Of a DNA stretch of 16,662 nucleotides, positions 7,271-15,150 are shown piece after piece. This stretch comes from an uncultured Lentisphaeria bacterium (lineage in GTDB: Bacteria > Verrucomicrobiota > Lentisphaeria > Victivallales > Victivallaceae). The stretch is taken from the NCBI GenBank assembly GCA_949298665.1, contig CASFXO010000108.1:1-16662 (forward strand), written 5' to 3'. A program made the position numbers and the translations under genes. Under the pieces are notes generated by a model. It was not told the origin of the DNA, made no database searches, and saw only the letters and a list, made by a program, of their open reading frames with translations. Position 1 is the first letter of the stretch; each line of letters starts with the position of its first letter.

Positions 7271-7298
7271 AATATATTCCCGGATCGCTTTTTTGCAA
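7271..7298 (-). promoter_or_regulatory. Possible sigma70 promoter of the nitrilase gene
   Basis: Read on the minus strand, TTGCAA (7293-7298) and TATATT (7271-7276) are 16 bases apart, about 50 bases before the ATG at 7221. The intergenic stretch 7222-7363 is much more AT-rich than its surroundings and also holds a symmetric T9A8 run (7321-7337), which may serve as an upstream activating or bent-DNA element. Confidence 0.5.
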
Positions 7299-7363
7299 AG
7301 ATGAATATTCTGTTTCCCTCTTTTTTTTTAAAAAAAAGTTTGCTCCTGAGCGTTCCCGCGGTC

Positions 7364-9766
7364 TCACGGCACCGCTTCCACCCGGATCCGGGACACACTG
7401 AAATAAGGCCGCACCGCCTTGGACATTTGAATCTGAAAACGCAGCGTCAATTCGCCGCGCCGCACCACTTCCGCCGGAATCACCAGTGAAAATTCCTGAT
7501 CCATCTCCATCGGCTTCAATTCCCACGGCGGAAAACTCACCCCGGCTGCTCCGGGATGGACCGACGTCAAGCCGAATCGACCATAAGCCACAGTGAAAAT
7601 CAGACGGAGCGCGCCGTCGTATTCCGGCAGCCGCAGAGTCAGGCGGCTGCGCGGATAAAAATCAAACTGATCGAAATCCTGATTTCCCACCCGGACCAGA
7701 TCCAGCTGCGGCCAGAAACGATCACCGCGCAACCGGATGTCGTCTCCGATTTTCAGCCGGGCGGGCGGTACCGGCGGTGTCTTCCCGATCAGTTTCCACC
7801 GCCCCTCGGCAATCTGAATCAGGCTGGACAGAAAATATTGGGCCGACAGCTCTCCGTTCCAGTCCGTCACCCGCAGATGGCAGCGATAAACTCCGTCCGG
7901 CACCTCCGCGAACGACGTAAGAAAACAGATCGGCGACGTCGTCTGCGCCTTTGTTTTTACCTTTTTCAGGCGACTGTGATACAGCGCCTTGCCGGTACAG
8001 GGATCCCCCAGAACCATCTCCGGCGCCGCCGATTCCTCGCGGAACAGTTCCTCCAGCGGTAAATCGTGTACGATCAGCAGCAACCGTTCTCCGTCCCGCT
8101 CGCCGTATCCGTTGAGAAACCGGCGGTTCAACGCCGGCAAAGCCGGAATTTCGGACATTTCCGGAGACGCCGGCTCCCAATTCTCCGGCGCAACAACCGC
8201 CGTCGACCGGCGGTGCGCCGCCACTTCCCGCCAGCGGGCCTCCTGTCCGGGGCGGTTTTCGTCGTAAATGGTCCCGGCTTCCCCTTCGTCAAGCGCCAGA
8301 CGCCGAATGGTTTCCGCCAGTTCGGGCAGAAACACCGCATGATGAATCATGCGCATCCGGTCTCCGGTTTCGCCGCGCCGTTTGATCAACGTCACGGTAT
8401 CCGCCCCATATCTCTCGGAATGATCTCCCGCAATCACGATCAACGCGTCATCGTAAACGCCAAGCTCCTTCAGAATTCGCATCAGTTCACCGAAAATCCG
8501 CAGCACGCCCTCCACCTGTTCCTCCAGCGGCATACTTCCTTCCGGCACCGGATTCATCTCTCCATCCAGCGTCAACGGCACATGCGCACCCTGAAAATGG
8601 AGATATTTGAAGACCTTGTCCCGGTCCCCCGTCACGCTTTCCTCCCGCATCCGCCGTAACAGATGCAGATCCCGGGGCAGATACCGACCGCGCGCCACGG
8701 CAGCCTCATCCGGCATTCCATAGTCGCTCAAGATCTGCTGTGCCCGCCGATGAGCCCACGGTTTCAGAATCAGCGGCATGCACCGCAGATTCCATAATTC
8801 CAGCCAGGGACGCAACGAAACCGATTCCCTTTTCCATGGCTCCAGATTATCCACCAGTGCCGGATCCAGCCAGACCGTCGGTACGACAAAAGGATATGCC
8901 TCCCGCCGGTATCCGGCCGCCCCCAGAGTCCGCCACAGCGACCCCGGAGAAAAAGCCGACTTCCGCAGAAACGCATTGTGTTCCTCATTGGCGGCATCGA
9001 CATAATTTCCGTCGTAAGTCATCCCGGTGAGCAATCCCGGAACCGCAAAGCGCGTCAGCGGCGTCGGACTGACCGTACGGATGAAACAGCTGAAATCCTG
9101 AAAGATTTCTTCAACGTCCGGATGCGACTCCAGAACCCGCTGAAACACCTCCCGTCCCACGGCATCCATCAGGATCAACACCACGTTGTCACGCCGTGCA
9201 AAACGGAACATGTCCCGACTGTCCAGACTGTATGAGTGATTGCTGTATTCCTCGGCATAACTCTGCTTCAGGTGCACCCCCACCGGCACCAGCTGGGCCG
9301 ACAGCACCACCAACGCAATCTGTGCGCCATGGGCCGAACACCGGCGCCGCTGCCAGACCACCGCCGCGAACACCGCCACCAGAACGATCAGTTCCAGCAC
9401 CACGAAAAATTCCAGCCCTTCCCAGTCCGGCATCGCGCCGTCCACCACGCCGAAATCATTCATCAGAAACGTCGTCTGCACCCAGATCAGCAATCCGATC
9501 CCGATCATCCCCGCATTCACCACCGTGAAAAAACGCCGGAACACCAGTTGCAGCATCGTCAGCAGCAGCGCCAGCAAAACCGTCAAACCGAGTAAAAACG
9601 GCAGAAATTCACTCAGTCGGAAATTCAGCTCCCCCGCATTACAGCAGTACAGGTCGATCCCCGGCAGCAGCAGCGATCCCGCCACCAGCGCCCCGCCGCC
9701 CGCCGCAGACCACACCCGGGACGGAATCCGCCGCCACCATTCTTTCACCCGGCGCATCCCCGTCAT
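7364..9766 (-). CDS. Membrane-anchored alkaline phosphatase/sulfatase superfamily enzyme (EptA/LtaS-like architecture)
   Basis: This 800-residue protein has about five N-terminal membrane helices (roughly 21-36, 53-76, 82-102, 117-138, 147-165) and then an extracytoplasmic catalytic domain. Superfamily metal and nucleophile motifs are present: NVVLILMDAVG with Asp201, SPTPLTRFAVPGLLTG with the probable nucleophile Thr238 (or Thr235), HFQGAH at 390-395, and IAGDHSERYG with Asp448 and His449. This plan resembles phosphoethanolamine or phosphoglycerol transferases acting on envelope lipids or glycans. After about residue 550 comes a long extra C-terminal region, apparently beta-rich, that I do not recognise. 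The start codon overlaps the methyltransferase stop codon in ATGA, implying translational coupling. Sulfatase activity is less likely, because no Cys/Ser-x-Pro-x-Arg formylglycine motif is seen. Confidence 0.82.
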   Translation of the reverse strand: MTGMRRVKEWWRRIPSRVWSAAGGGALVAGSLLLPGIDLYCCNAGELNFRLSEFLPFLLGLTVLLALLLTMLQLVFRRFFTVVNAGMIGIGLLIWVQTTFLMNDFGVVDGAMPDWEGLEFFVVLELIVLVAVFAAVVWQRRRCSAHGAQIALVVLSAQLVPVGVHLKQSYAEEYSNHSYSLDSRDMFRFARRDNVVLILMDAVGREVFQRVLESHPDVEEIFQDFSCFIRTVSPTPLTRFAVPGLLTGMTYDGNYVDAANEEHNAFLRKSAFSPGSLWRTLGAAGYRREAYPFVVPTVWLDPALVDNLEPWKRESVSLRPWLELWNLRCMPLILKPWAHRRAQQILSDYGMPDEAAVARGRYLPRDLHLLRRMREESVTGDRDKVFKYLHFQGAHVPLTLDGEMNPVPEGSMPLEEQVEGVLRIFGELMRILKELGVYDDALIVIAGDHSERYGADTVTLIKRRGETGDRMRMIHHAVFLPELAETIRRLALDEGEAGTIYDENRPGQEARWREVAAHRRSTAVVAPENWEPASPEMSEIPALPALNRRFLNGYGERDGERLLLIVHDLPLEELFREESAAPEMVLGDPCTGKALYHSRLKKVKTKAQTTSPICFLTSFAEVPDGVYRCHLRVTDWNGELSAQYFLSSLIQIAEGRWKLIGKTPPVPPARLKIGDDIRLRGDRFWPQLDLVRVGNQDFDQFDFYPRSRLTLRLPEYDGALRLIFTVAYGRFGLTSVHPGAAGVSFPPWELKPMEMDQEFSLVIPAEVVRRGELTLRFQIQMSKAVRPYFSVSRIRVEAVP

Positions 9767-11148
9767 TGGATCCTCCCGTCAAACAGAAAGATCTCCCGGT
9801 CCGAACCCGCGATCGGAAACGCCTTCACCCGACGGTAATACCGTCCGAACGCCGCCAGCAGCCCCGCTCTTCCATATTCCGGAAAAATGTCCGGACGAGT
9901 CCGCAACAGCCGTCTCACCTGAATGTCCGACTTCGGCACAAATTCCACTACCGCCGCCGGCGCCAGCTCCGCAAACAACGCCCCCACCAGCGGCAGCGGC
10001 CAGTTGCTGCCGATCGCCAGGTGATGCACCAGCGCCAGTCCCAGCGCCAGATCCGCCCGGGCCCGCTCCAGAAACGGCAGCCGTTCCCGGTTCAATACTC
10101 CGAACCCCGGCGACGGACAGCACAAATCCTGCTGCAGCGGATAAATCCGCGCGCCGTCAACGCTCCCCCGCAGCTGCCCGTACAACCGGTCCACCGCCGG
10201 AAAATCCACGTCCGCGGCGATCACCACTTCGGACTCCTCGGCGGCAATCCGGGAAAATACCCCGGTATTCGCGCCCAGATCGACCACCCGGCGCGGCGCC
10301 AGTTCCCGGCACAATTCGCGGACAATCCGCTGTTTGTCCAGAAACGACGCCTCGGAATAACTGGTGTGATCGTAATAGTCGCTCCATTCTCCGGACTCGG
10401 CGGGAGACTTCAATCCCGCCAGAAACTCCCGCAGCGAAAGCAGCAGCGTCTGAAAGCGCTTCCGCGGCAGCGGCCGGATCTCCGGCGGCCGCAGATCGGT
10501 GGTATCCTGCAATCGCTTTTGAAACCATGCGTGTCCGTAAATATGCACCAGTGCCTGCAATGAGAACAGGTTGCGCCGCGGCAACGCCCGTGCCACATAA
10601 TCCAGCGGCAGACCGTCCGGGAAATTGCGCAGTTGCAACTGATGCCGCCGATCCCCCCGGGCCATCAGCAGCAGCGGCCCGAGAAAATGGGAGACGAACT
10701 GACGATACCCCGCCCACACTTCTCCTTCGCGATAAACGGTGAAGGAACCGTGGTCCACGAATACCGTCCGGCCCCGGTGGCGCTGCACATTGCAGGAAGA
10801 GGCGTCCTTGAGCGTCATGCCGCGCTCCAGCGCCCGCAGCAGCAGCTCCAGCGTCAGCACCGCGGCGTCCCGGAACTGCCCGAACGCCCATTCGTGGGAA
10901 TAGGAGACGAACTCCAGCGTTTCCACCGGCGCCAGCCAGTCGCCGGACGGCTGCTTCACCGCTTCTCCGAAAGGCAGCAACAGACCGTCCGCCACCAGTT
11001 CCCCGGCCAGCCCGGAGTCGTTGAACCGGCGCCAGTCCTCCCGGCCGGCGGCGGTGATCCGGCGGTAGAAGGCATCCCCGATCCGCACCGCCCCTCCGGC
11101 GGGATCCCGAAAGGAGAGACATTGCGGCGTGACTTCAGAGCTTACCAT
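9763..11148 (-). CDS. Two-domain protein: kinase-like N-terminal region plus SAM-dependent methyltransferase (NoeA-like)
   Basis: The protein is 461 residues from ATG 11148, chosen because GAAGG lies nine bases upstream and the frame overlaps the preceding small gene by 14 bases. The C-terminal half is a class I methyltransferase: VVDLGANTGVFS (288-299) binds SAM, AADVDFPAVDRLY (311-323) supplies the acidic residue, and DLALGLALVHHLAI (366-379) resembles motif IV-VI. The N-terminal half holds LKDASSCNVQ...FVDHGSF. Its Asp115 and Asn120, then Asp132-His-Gly, have the spacing of the protein-kinase or aminoglycoside-kinase catalytic loop and DFG motif. I recall similar 'LKDASAYN' segments in methyltransferases annotated NoeA-like. 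The gene is coupled to the membrane phosphatase-superfamily gene by a four-base overlap. The substrate is unknown; an envelope glycan or lipid carrier is a reasonable inference. Confidence 0.8.
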   Translation of the reverse strand: MVSSEVTPQCLSFRDPAGGAVRIGDAFYRRITAAGREDWRRFNDSGLAGELVADGLLLPFGEAVKQPSGDWLAPVETLEFVSYSHEWAFGQFRDAAVLTLELLLRALERGMTLKDASSCNVQRHRGRTVFVDHGSFTVYREGEVWAGYRQFVSHFLGPLLLMARGDRRHQLQLRNFPDGLPLDYVARALPRRNLFSLQALVHIYGHAWFQKRLQDTTDLRPPEIRPLPRKRFQTLLLSLREFLAGLKSPAESGEWSDYYDHTSYSEASFLDKQRIVRELCRELAPRRVVDLGANTGVFSRIAAEESEVVIAADVDFPAVDRLYGQLRGSVDGARIYPLQQDLCCPSPGFGVLNRERLPFLERARADLALGLALVHHLAIGSNWPLPLVGALFAELAPAAVVEFVPKSDIQVRRLLRTRPDIFPEYGRAGLLAAFGRYYRRVKAFPIAGSDREIFLFDGRIQ

Positions 11149-11347
11149 GACGGCTGCCCTTCCGGAAAAGGGAACAGATCCAGCCCCGGATCTGCCGGAA
11201 AAACACCGCCACCGTGAAAACCGCCGCGGCCAATGCCTGGATCGCCATGCTCCCCGCGCCGGGATCCAGATATGCCCACGCATTCCAGGGAAAGAAAAAC
11301 AGACCGACGGCCGCTGCCGCCGCAGACCAGAAAATACGCCTCTTCAT
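11135..11347 (-). CDS. Small membrane protein with YLDPGAGS motif
   Basis: This is a 70-residue protein starting MKRRIFW. It has an N-terminal hydrophobic segment that may be a signal peptide (about 6-24, ending NAWA), then YLDPGAGSMAIQAL, a second hydrophobic stretch (to about residue 53) and a basic tail (RQIRGW...FRKGSRHGKL). The Y-[IL]-DPG-[TA]-GS motif followed by one membrane helix and a basic end is, as I recall, a recurring family of small proteins of unknown function found beside methyltransferase and phosphodiesterase or sulfatase-like genes. The start at 11347 is supported by AGGAG five bases upstream; a longer frame opening at 11488 is Lys/Gly-rich and lacks support. It is the first gene of a three-gene overlapping unit and may be an assembly partner of the membrane enzyme. 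Confidence 0.72.
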   Translation of the reverse strand: MKRRIFWSAAAAAVGLFFFPWNAWAYLDPGAGSMAIQALAAAVFTVAVFFRQIRGWICSLFRKGSRHGKL

Positions 11348-11549
11348 CTTCACTCCTCTACCCACGTTCCTGCCTCCGCCTCCGCCTGCCGGCGCTCCTC
11401 CGGAGAACATTCCTGTCAGGGAAACGTCCGGGTAGAGGGTTATATTTTCCGGAATTCCGTTTTTTCTCCTTTTTTTCTTTGCGTCCATCGCTCGGCATCG
11501 TCGCCCCGTGTTCGAACAGCATGTGCCCGGGCACCCTGGATGCGCCGGA
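11348..11549. other. Intergenic region upstream of the three-gene membrane unit
   Basis: These 202 bases separate the HAD gene's stop codon from the small membrane protein. They contain two perfect palindromes, GTTCGAAC within 11509-11516 and GTGCCCGGGCAC at 11523-11534, a GGAATTCC palindrome near 11450, and a purine-rich minus-strand stretch (11348-11400). The transcription start of the membrane unit should lie here. A TATAAC near 11441 could serve as a -10 box, but no good -35 box accompanies it. I see no further gene. Confidence 0.4.
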
Positions 11550-12218
11550 TCAGAGCGATCCGAAATCGACCACGGGCCAATTCCGTTCCACGGCCGTTTG
11601 CCGCAACGTGTCGTCGGGATTGGCCGCCACGGGGAAACCGACCCTTTCCAGCAGGTTCACATCGTTGACGCTGTCCCCGTAATAGGCCAGATCCGCCAGG
11701 GTGCCGCCGCACCGCCGCGCGAAATCCTCCGCCGGAGCGATTTTTGCGGCACCGACGGTGTAGGCCCCGACGATCCGTCCGGTATAACGCCCGTCCGCCA
11801 GTTCCAGCGTGGTTCCCATCACCTCCCGGATCCCGAAAAAATCAGCCACCGGCCGCGCCAGCGTGGTATTGGTCGAAGTCAAAATCGCCACCGACGCTCC
11901 ACTCTTCAGCAGAGATGCCACCAGCAACCGTGCGGCGGGATAACACCGGGGACGGATGAACTGCTCGAAGTGTGCAAGCGCGTGCTTTTCCATCGCCGCT
12001 TGCGATTCACCGATGAATTCGCGGAACTGGAATTGCATGAACGCCTCGGAATCCAGCGTCCCGGCCTGATACTGTCGATAAAACTCGTCCGCGCGCTCCA
12101 GCGCATCCGCCGGAGCGATTCCGGCGGCGACACCGTAGTGCTTCCAGGTGACGTCGCAATCCGCGTCGATCAGCGTATGATCCATGTCGAAAATATAAAA
12201 CTTCGGTTTCCGCTTCAT
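11550..12218 (-). CDS. HAD-superfamily subfamily IB phosphatase (SerB-like)
   Basis: This 222-residue cytoplasmic hydrolase has all four HAD motifs: I, FDMDHTLID with Asp11 as nucleophile and Asp13 as acid/base; II, AILTSTN with Thr114; III, Lys159; and IV, YYGDSVNDVNLL with Asp182 and Asp186. The alpha-helical cap between motifs I and II (about 20-90) and the sequence DADCDVTW match the IB group that includes phosphoserine phosphatase and related small-molecule phosphatases. The start codon overlaps the phosphohexomutase stop codon in ATGA, so expression is coupled. This context suggests a sugar phosphate or a phosphorylated cell-envelope precursor as substrate rather than phosphoserine, but the sequence does not settle it. 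Confidence 0.88.
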   Translation of the reverse strand: MKRKPKFYIFDMDHTLIDADCDVTWKHYGVAAGIAPADALERADEFYRQYQAGTLDSEAFMQFQFREFIGESQAAMEKHALAHFEQFIRPRCYPAARLLVASLLKSGASVAILTSTNTTLARPVADFFGIREVMGTTLELADGRYTGRIVGAYTVGAAKIAPAEDFARRCGGTLADLAYYGDSVNDVNLLERVGFPVAANPDDTLRQTAVERNWPVVDFGSL

Positions 12219-13588
12219 GGCGTCTCTTTCAGAATCTCCTTGATCTCATCGGCGAAACGCGCCAGGAGCGCGTCCGTTTCCGCTTCCATTTCACTTTCGA
12301 CGTTGAGCCGCAGAATACGCTCGGTGTTGGACGAGCGCACCAGCACCCAACCGTCGGGCCGGTTGAGCCGGAATCCGTCGAAAGTCAGCGGACGCTCCGC
12401 CTCATACCGGCGGCAGAGCGTCTCCACCACCCGTCGCGCCTCCAGCGGCGAGGCGTCAAACCGCAGCGACCGGTTGCAGCACGGCGGCAGACTGTCCACG
12501 ATGTCCGACAACTTTTCACCGGAAAGCGCCAGCATCTCCAGCATGATCGCCATCCCGGAAAAGCTGTCCCGTCCCGGATGCACCCGGCGCCAGATGATCC
12601 CCCCGCAATTTCCTTCCCCGCCGATCGCCGCGCCGCATTCGCGCATGCGCTGAATCACGTTGATTTCGCCGACCTTCGAATAAAAAATCTCGCCACCACA
12701 TTCCGCCACGATCCGGTCCACCAGATGGGTGGTCTGCAGATTGACCGCGACCGGTCCGGGATAGGCTTCCAGAATATGTTCCAGCGCCAGCGCCACCGTC
12801 AGCTGCGGGCTCAACGCCCGTCCGGTATTGTCCACCAGCGTCAGTCGGTCCCCGTCCGGATCCTGGGCAAAACCGATGTCGCACCGCTCCCGGCGCACCA
12901 GTTCGGCCAGTTCTCCCAGATGTTCCGGCAGCGGCTCCGGCGCACGCCGGAACAACCCGTCCGGCGTGTCGTTCAACGTCAAGACCTCGCATCCCAGCCT
13001 CTCCAGAAACCCCCGGGAATACAGCGCACCGACCCCGTTGCAGCAATCCACGGCCACTTTCAGCCGCCGGTTCCGGATCGTTCCCGCGTCCACGGCCTGA
13101 AAGATCTTCCGGGAATGGTCGGAAAACGCCCGCGCATAATGGCTGACTTCCCGCAGCTCGGTCTCCGGCGCGTATTCGTAACCGCCCTGACTGTAGACGT
13201 CGAACAACTCCGACGCTTCGGTCGCATCCAGAAACGTTCCGCCGCTGCCGACAAACTTCAACGCGTTCCACTCCACCGGATTATGGCTGGCGGTAACGGC
13301 GATGCCGCCGACCGCGTCCAGCTCCCGCACCATCAACTGCACCGTCGGCGTCGGCGCCACGCCGAGGCGGATCACCTGACACCCGGCCGCCAGCAGTCCC
13401 GCCACCGCGGCATGTTCCAGCATCTCGCCGGTGGGTCGGGTATCGCGTCCGATCACCACCCGGCCACCGCCCTGATAGAGGCCGAAAGCGGTCGCCAGAT
13501 CCGCCACCAGGCGCGGGGTCAAACCTTCTCCGACCACACCGCGCACACCGCTTTCGGAAAACTTCAGAAAACCGCCGTTCCGATTCAT
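12215..13588 (-). CDS. Phosphohexomutase (GlmM/ManB-type alpha-D-phosphohexomutase), apparently active
   Basis: This 457-residue protein has the full set of family landmarks. The catalytic phosphoserine loop is TASHNPVEWNALKF with Ser101, the metal loop is QDPDGDRL with Asp243, Asp245 and Asp247, the sugar-binding loop is GGEGNCGG (323-330), and the C-terminal phosphate-binding loop is RSSNTERILR (418-427). These enzymes interconvert hexose or hexosamine 1- and 6-phosphates through a bisphosphate intermediate, feeding UDP-GlcNAc, GDP-mannose or related precursors. The residues seen do not decide between glucosamine, mannose and glucose phosphate. It overlaps a degenerate paralogue upstream and an HAD phosphatase downstream, both by ATGA, forming a tightly coupled three-gene operon. 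The first residue is the ATG of that overlap. Confidence 0.92.
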   Translation of the reverse strand: MNRNGGFLKFSESGVRGVVGEGLTPRLVADLATAFGLYQGGGRVVIGRDTRPTGEMLEHAAVAGLLAAGCQVIRLGVAPTPTVQLMVRELDAVGGIAVTASHNPVEWNALKFVGSGGTFLDATEASELFDVYSQGGYEYAPETELREVSHYARAFSDHSRKIFQAVDAGTIRNRRLKVAVDCCNGVGALYSRGFLERLGCEVLTLNDTPDGLFRRAPEPLPEHLGELAELVRRERCDIGFAQDPDGDRLTLVDNTGRALSPQLTVALALEHILEAYPGPVAVNLQTTHLVDRIVAECGGEIFYSKVGEINVIQRMRECGAAIGGEGNCGGIIWRRVHPGRDSFSGMAIMLEMLALSGEKLSDIVDSLPPCCNRSLRFDASPLEARRVVETLCRRYEAERPLTFDGFRLNRPDGWVLVRSSNTERILRLNVESEMEAETDALLARFADEIKEILKETP

Positions 13589-14955
13589 TTTCCCACCCGA
13601 TTTTCCAGCAGGGACCGTGCCTGCCAGGCCCGTTCCTGCGCCGTGCCTTTGCGTTTCGACTCCGAAATCAGCCGGATCACCGGTTCCGTCGACGAAAGCC
13701 GCAGACTCAGCCAGCCGTCCTCCCAGTCGAACCGCAATCCGTCGATCTCACTGACCTTCGCATCCCCGAACCGTCCCTTCACCCGGCGCAACAGAGCGTA
13801 ACCGTGGGACGACCGGCAGGGAATGGTTTTCTTGACGATATGATAGCGCGGCAGATTCCGCAGCTGCATGCTCAGCGGCTGACCACGCACCGCGATCATT
13901 TCCAGCAGCAGCGCCGCCATCAGAAATCCGTCAAATCCCCGCAATGTACCGAAGGTGAAGGCACCGCTGCCTTCACCGCCCAGCGCGGCATCCAGTCGTT
14001 TCATCCCGGCGATCACCTGAGCCTGCCCGACCTTGACCTTTTCCAGCAAACCGCCCCGGCGCCGGACCACGTCGTCCAGCGTCCGGCTGCTGCAGCAGTT
14101 ACCGACGACCACGGCGCCGGCCCCCCACTTTTCCAACAGATAATCCGCCGCCAGCGGAAACGTCATCTCTTCCGAAAGCGGTTCCCCGCCGTCGGTCAGG
14201 ATGCCCATCCGGCTCATGTCACTGTTGAACACCAGCCCCGCCGCCGCCCCCAGCGGTTCTATGACCGCGCGGATCGGCGATTCGCTGCGCGGCCGCGGCT
14301 CCGGATCGCGCGGCAGAATGCCTGCCGGGGAATCGTTGACCGCGATCAGACGCACGCCGAACAGCGACGCGAATTTCGCCGCCATCCCCCCCCCGGCGCC
14401 GTTGCAGAAATCTCCGATCAAAGTCAACCCGGCCCGGTGAATCGCACTGGAATCCACCGCTCGTTCCACGGATTCCCAATAAGCCCGCTCCGCCCGTTCC
14501 GGCAGCGGTTCCACCGACCCGACCTGATCATAACCGGCCTCGCAAAAACGTTTCCCGTGGTAGAGATCGAAAAGTTCCCGGCGCCGCAGATCATCGTAGT
14601 ACGCCCCCTCCGCATCCATCGGAATGACCGCATTCCACCCCGCCGCCTGATGCCCGCCGGTAATCAACAGTCCGCCGTCCAGTCCGAGATGGGGAATCAG
14701 CATGTGCATCATTCCCGCATGCATCACACCGCCGTCGATCACCCGGCAGCCGCAGCCGCAGAGCGCGGCGATCACCGCCTGGCGCAACATCTGCGACGAC
14801 GGCCGCGTATCGGTCCCGAGCAGGACGCCGCGCCCGGCATGAAGCGTCCCGAAAGCGGAGGCGAAATTCATCACCGCCTCCGGCGTCAGGCCGGTACCGA
14901 TCTGTCCCCGGAGCCCCGCCCCGCCCAGACTCAGCGGTCGCAAAAGCAAATCCAT
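13585..14955 (-). CDS. Degenerate phosphohexomutase paralogue (probable pseudoenzyme)
   Basis: This 456-residue protein is collinear with the intact phosphohexomutase next to it (LRGQIGTGLTPEAV, LLGTDTRPSSQML, GGEGSGAF at 326-333, RLSSTEPVIRL at 419-429), so the fold and both ligand-side loops are retained. The catalytic loop TASHNP has become TGGHQA, with the phosphoserine replaced by Gly101. The metal loop DPDGDR has become NSDMSR (244-249), keeping only the middle Asp. It therefore should not catalyse the normal phosphotransfer. The ATG at 14955 is chosen because GAGG lies six bases upstream; an in-frame TTG at 14967 would place that site inside the gene. The four-base overlap with the active paralogue suggests equal synthesis and perhaps a regulatory or heteromeric role. 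Confidence 0.88.
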   Translation of the reverse strand: MDLLLRPLSLGGAGLRGQIGTGLTPEAVMNFASAFGTLHAGRGVLLGTDTRPSSQMLRQAVIAALCGCGCRVIDGGVMHAGMMHMLIPHLGLDGGLLITGGHQAAGWNAVIPMDAEGAYYDDLRRRELFDLYHGKRFCEAGYDQVGSVEPLPERAERAYWESVERAVDSSAIHRAGLTLIGDFCNGAGGGMAAKFASLFGVRLIAVNDSPAGILPRDPEPRPRSESPIRAVIEPLGAAAGLVFNSDMSRMGILTDGGEPLSEEMTFPLAADYLLEKWGAGAVVVGNCCSSRTLDDVVRRRGGLLEKVKVGQAQVIAGMKRLDAALGGEGSGAFTFGTLRGFDGFLMAALLLEMIAVRGQPLSMQLRNLPRYHIVKKTIPCRSSHGYALLRRVKGRFGDAKVSEIDGLRFDWEDGWLSLRLSSTEPVIRLISESKRKGTAQERAWQARSLLENRVGK

Positions 14956-15150
14956 GGTCCACCTCAACTCAATCCTGTTGTTCCCTCCGGTTTAAGATAG
15001 CCTCGGCTCCTCCGGGAAGCAAGTGTTTTTCCCCGTTTCTCCCGTTCTTTTTTTCCGGGACACGATGATATTTCAGCTGGTTGCGGCCGCCGTGAGACGG
15101 CTTTCGGACCATGTCATCGAACGGTGAACCGTTCTTCCGTCCTCTTTTTT
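14956..15150. other. Intergenic region between trpA and the hexomutase operon
   Basis: This 195-base stretch holds small hairpins: GAACGG-TGAA-CCGTTC (15119-15134) and GCCGT-GAG-ACGGC (15089-15101). A minus-strand open frame of 61 codons (14969-15154) starts with GTG, overlaps the trpA stop codon by three bases and ends 13 bases before the hexomutase start. Its product would be very basic and uses AGA, AGG and GGA codons unlike the neighbouring genes, so I do not call it a gene. Without a clear U-rich terminator after trpA, read-through into the hexomutase operon is possible. Confidence 0.5.
14994..15022 (-). promoter_or_regulatory. Possible sigma70 promoter of the hexomutase-HAD operon
   Basis: On the minus strand TTGCTT (15017-15022) and TATCTT (14994-14999) are 17 bases apart, with a predicted start near 14987, about 30 bases before the ATG at 14955. 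The hexamer matches are partial (three and four of six), so this is only a candidate. Confidence 0.4.

Noticed and set aside
7321..7337. T9A8 run as an intrinsic terminator for the membrane enzyme gene
   Set aside because: A pure T/A symmetric run lacks a GC-rich stem; the nearby GCTC/GAGC pairing has too small a loop. It may be a bent-DNA or promoter-upstream element instead.
9525..10742. Plus-strand Pro/Ala/Arg-rich frame opposite the methyltransferase and membrane enzyme
   Set aside because: Its composition is typical of a shadow frame, and it crosses the ATGA junction of two well-supported minus-strand genes.
15089..15101. Recurring CCGTGAGAC sequence (also across the nitrilase and membrane enzyme stop codons) as a repeat family
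   Set aside because: Only nine bases are shared in three copies, two of them containing a TGA stop in a GC-rich context, so chance is a sufficient explanation.
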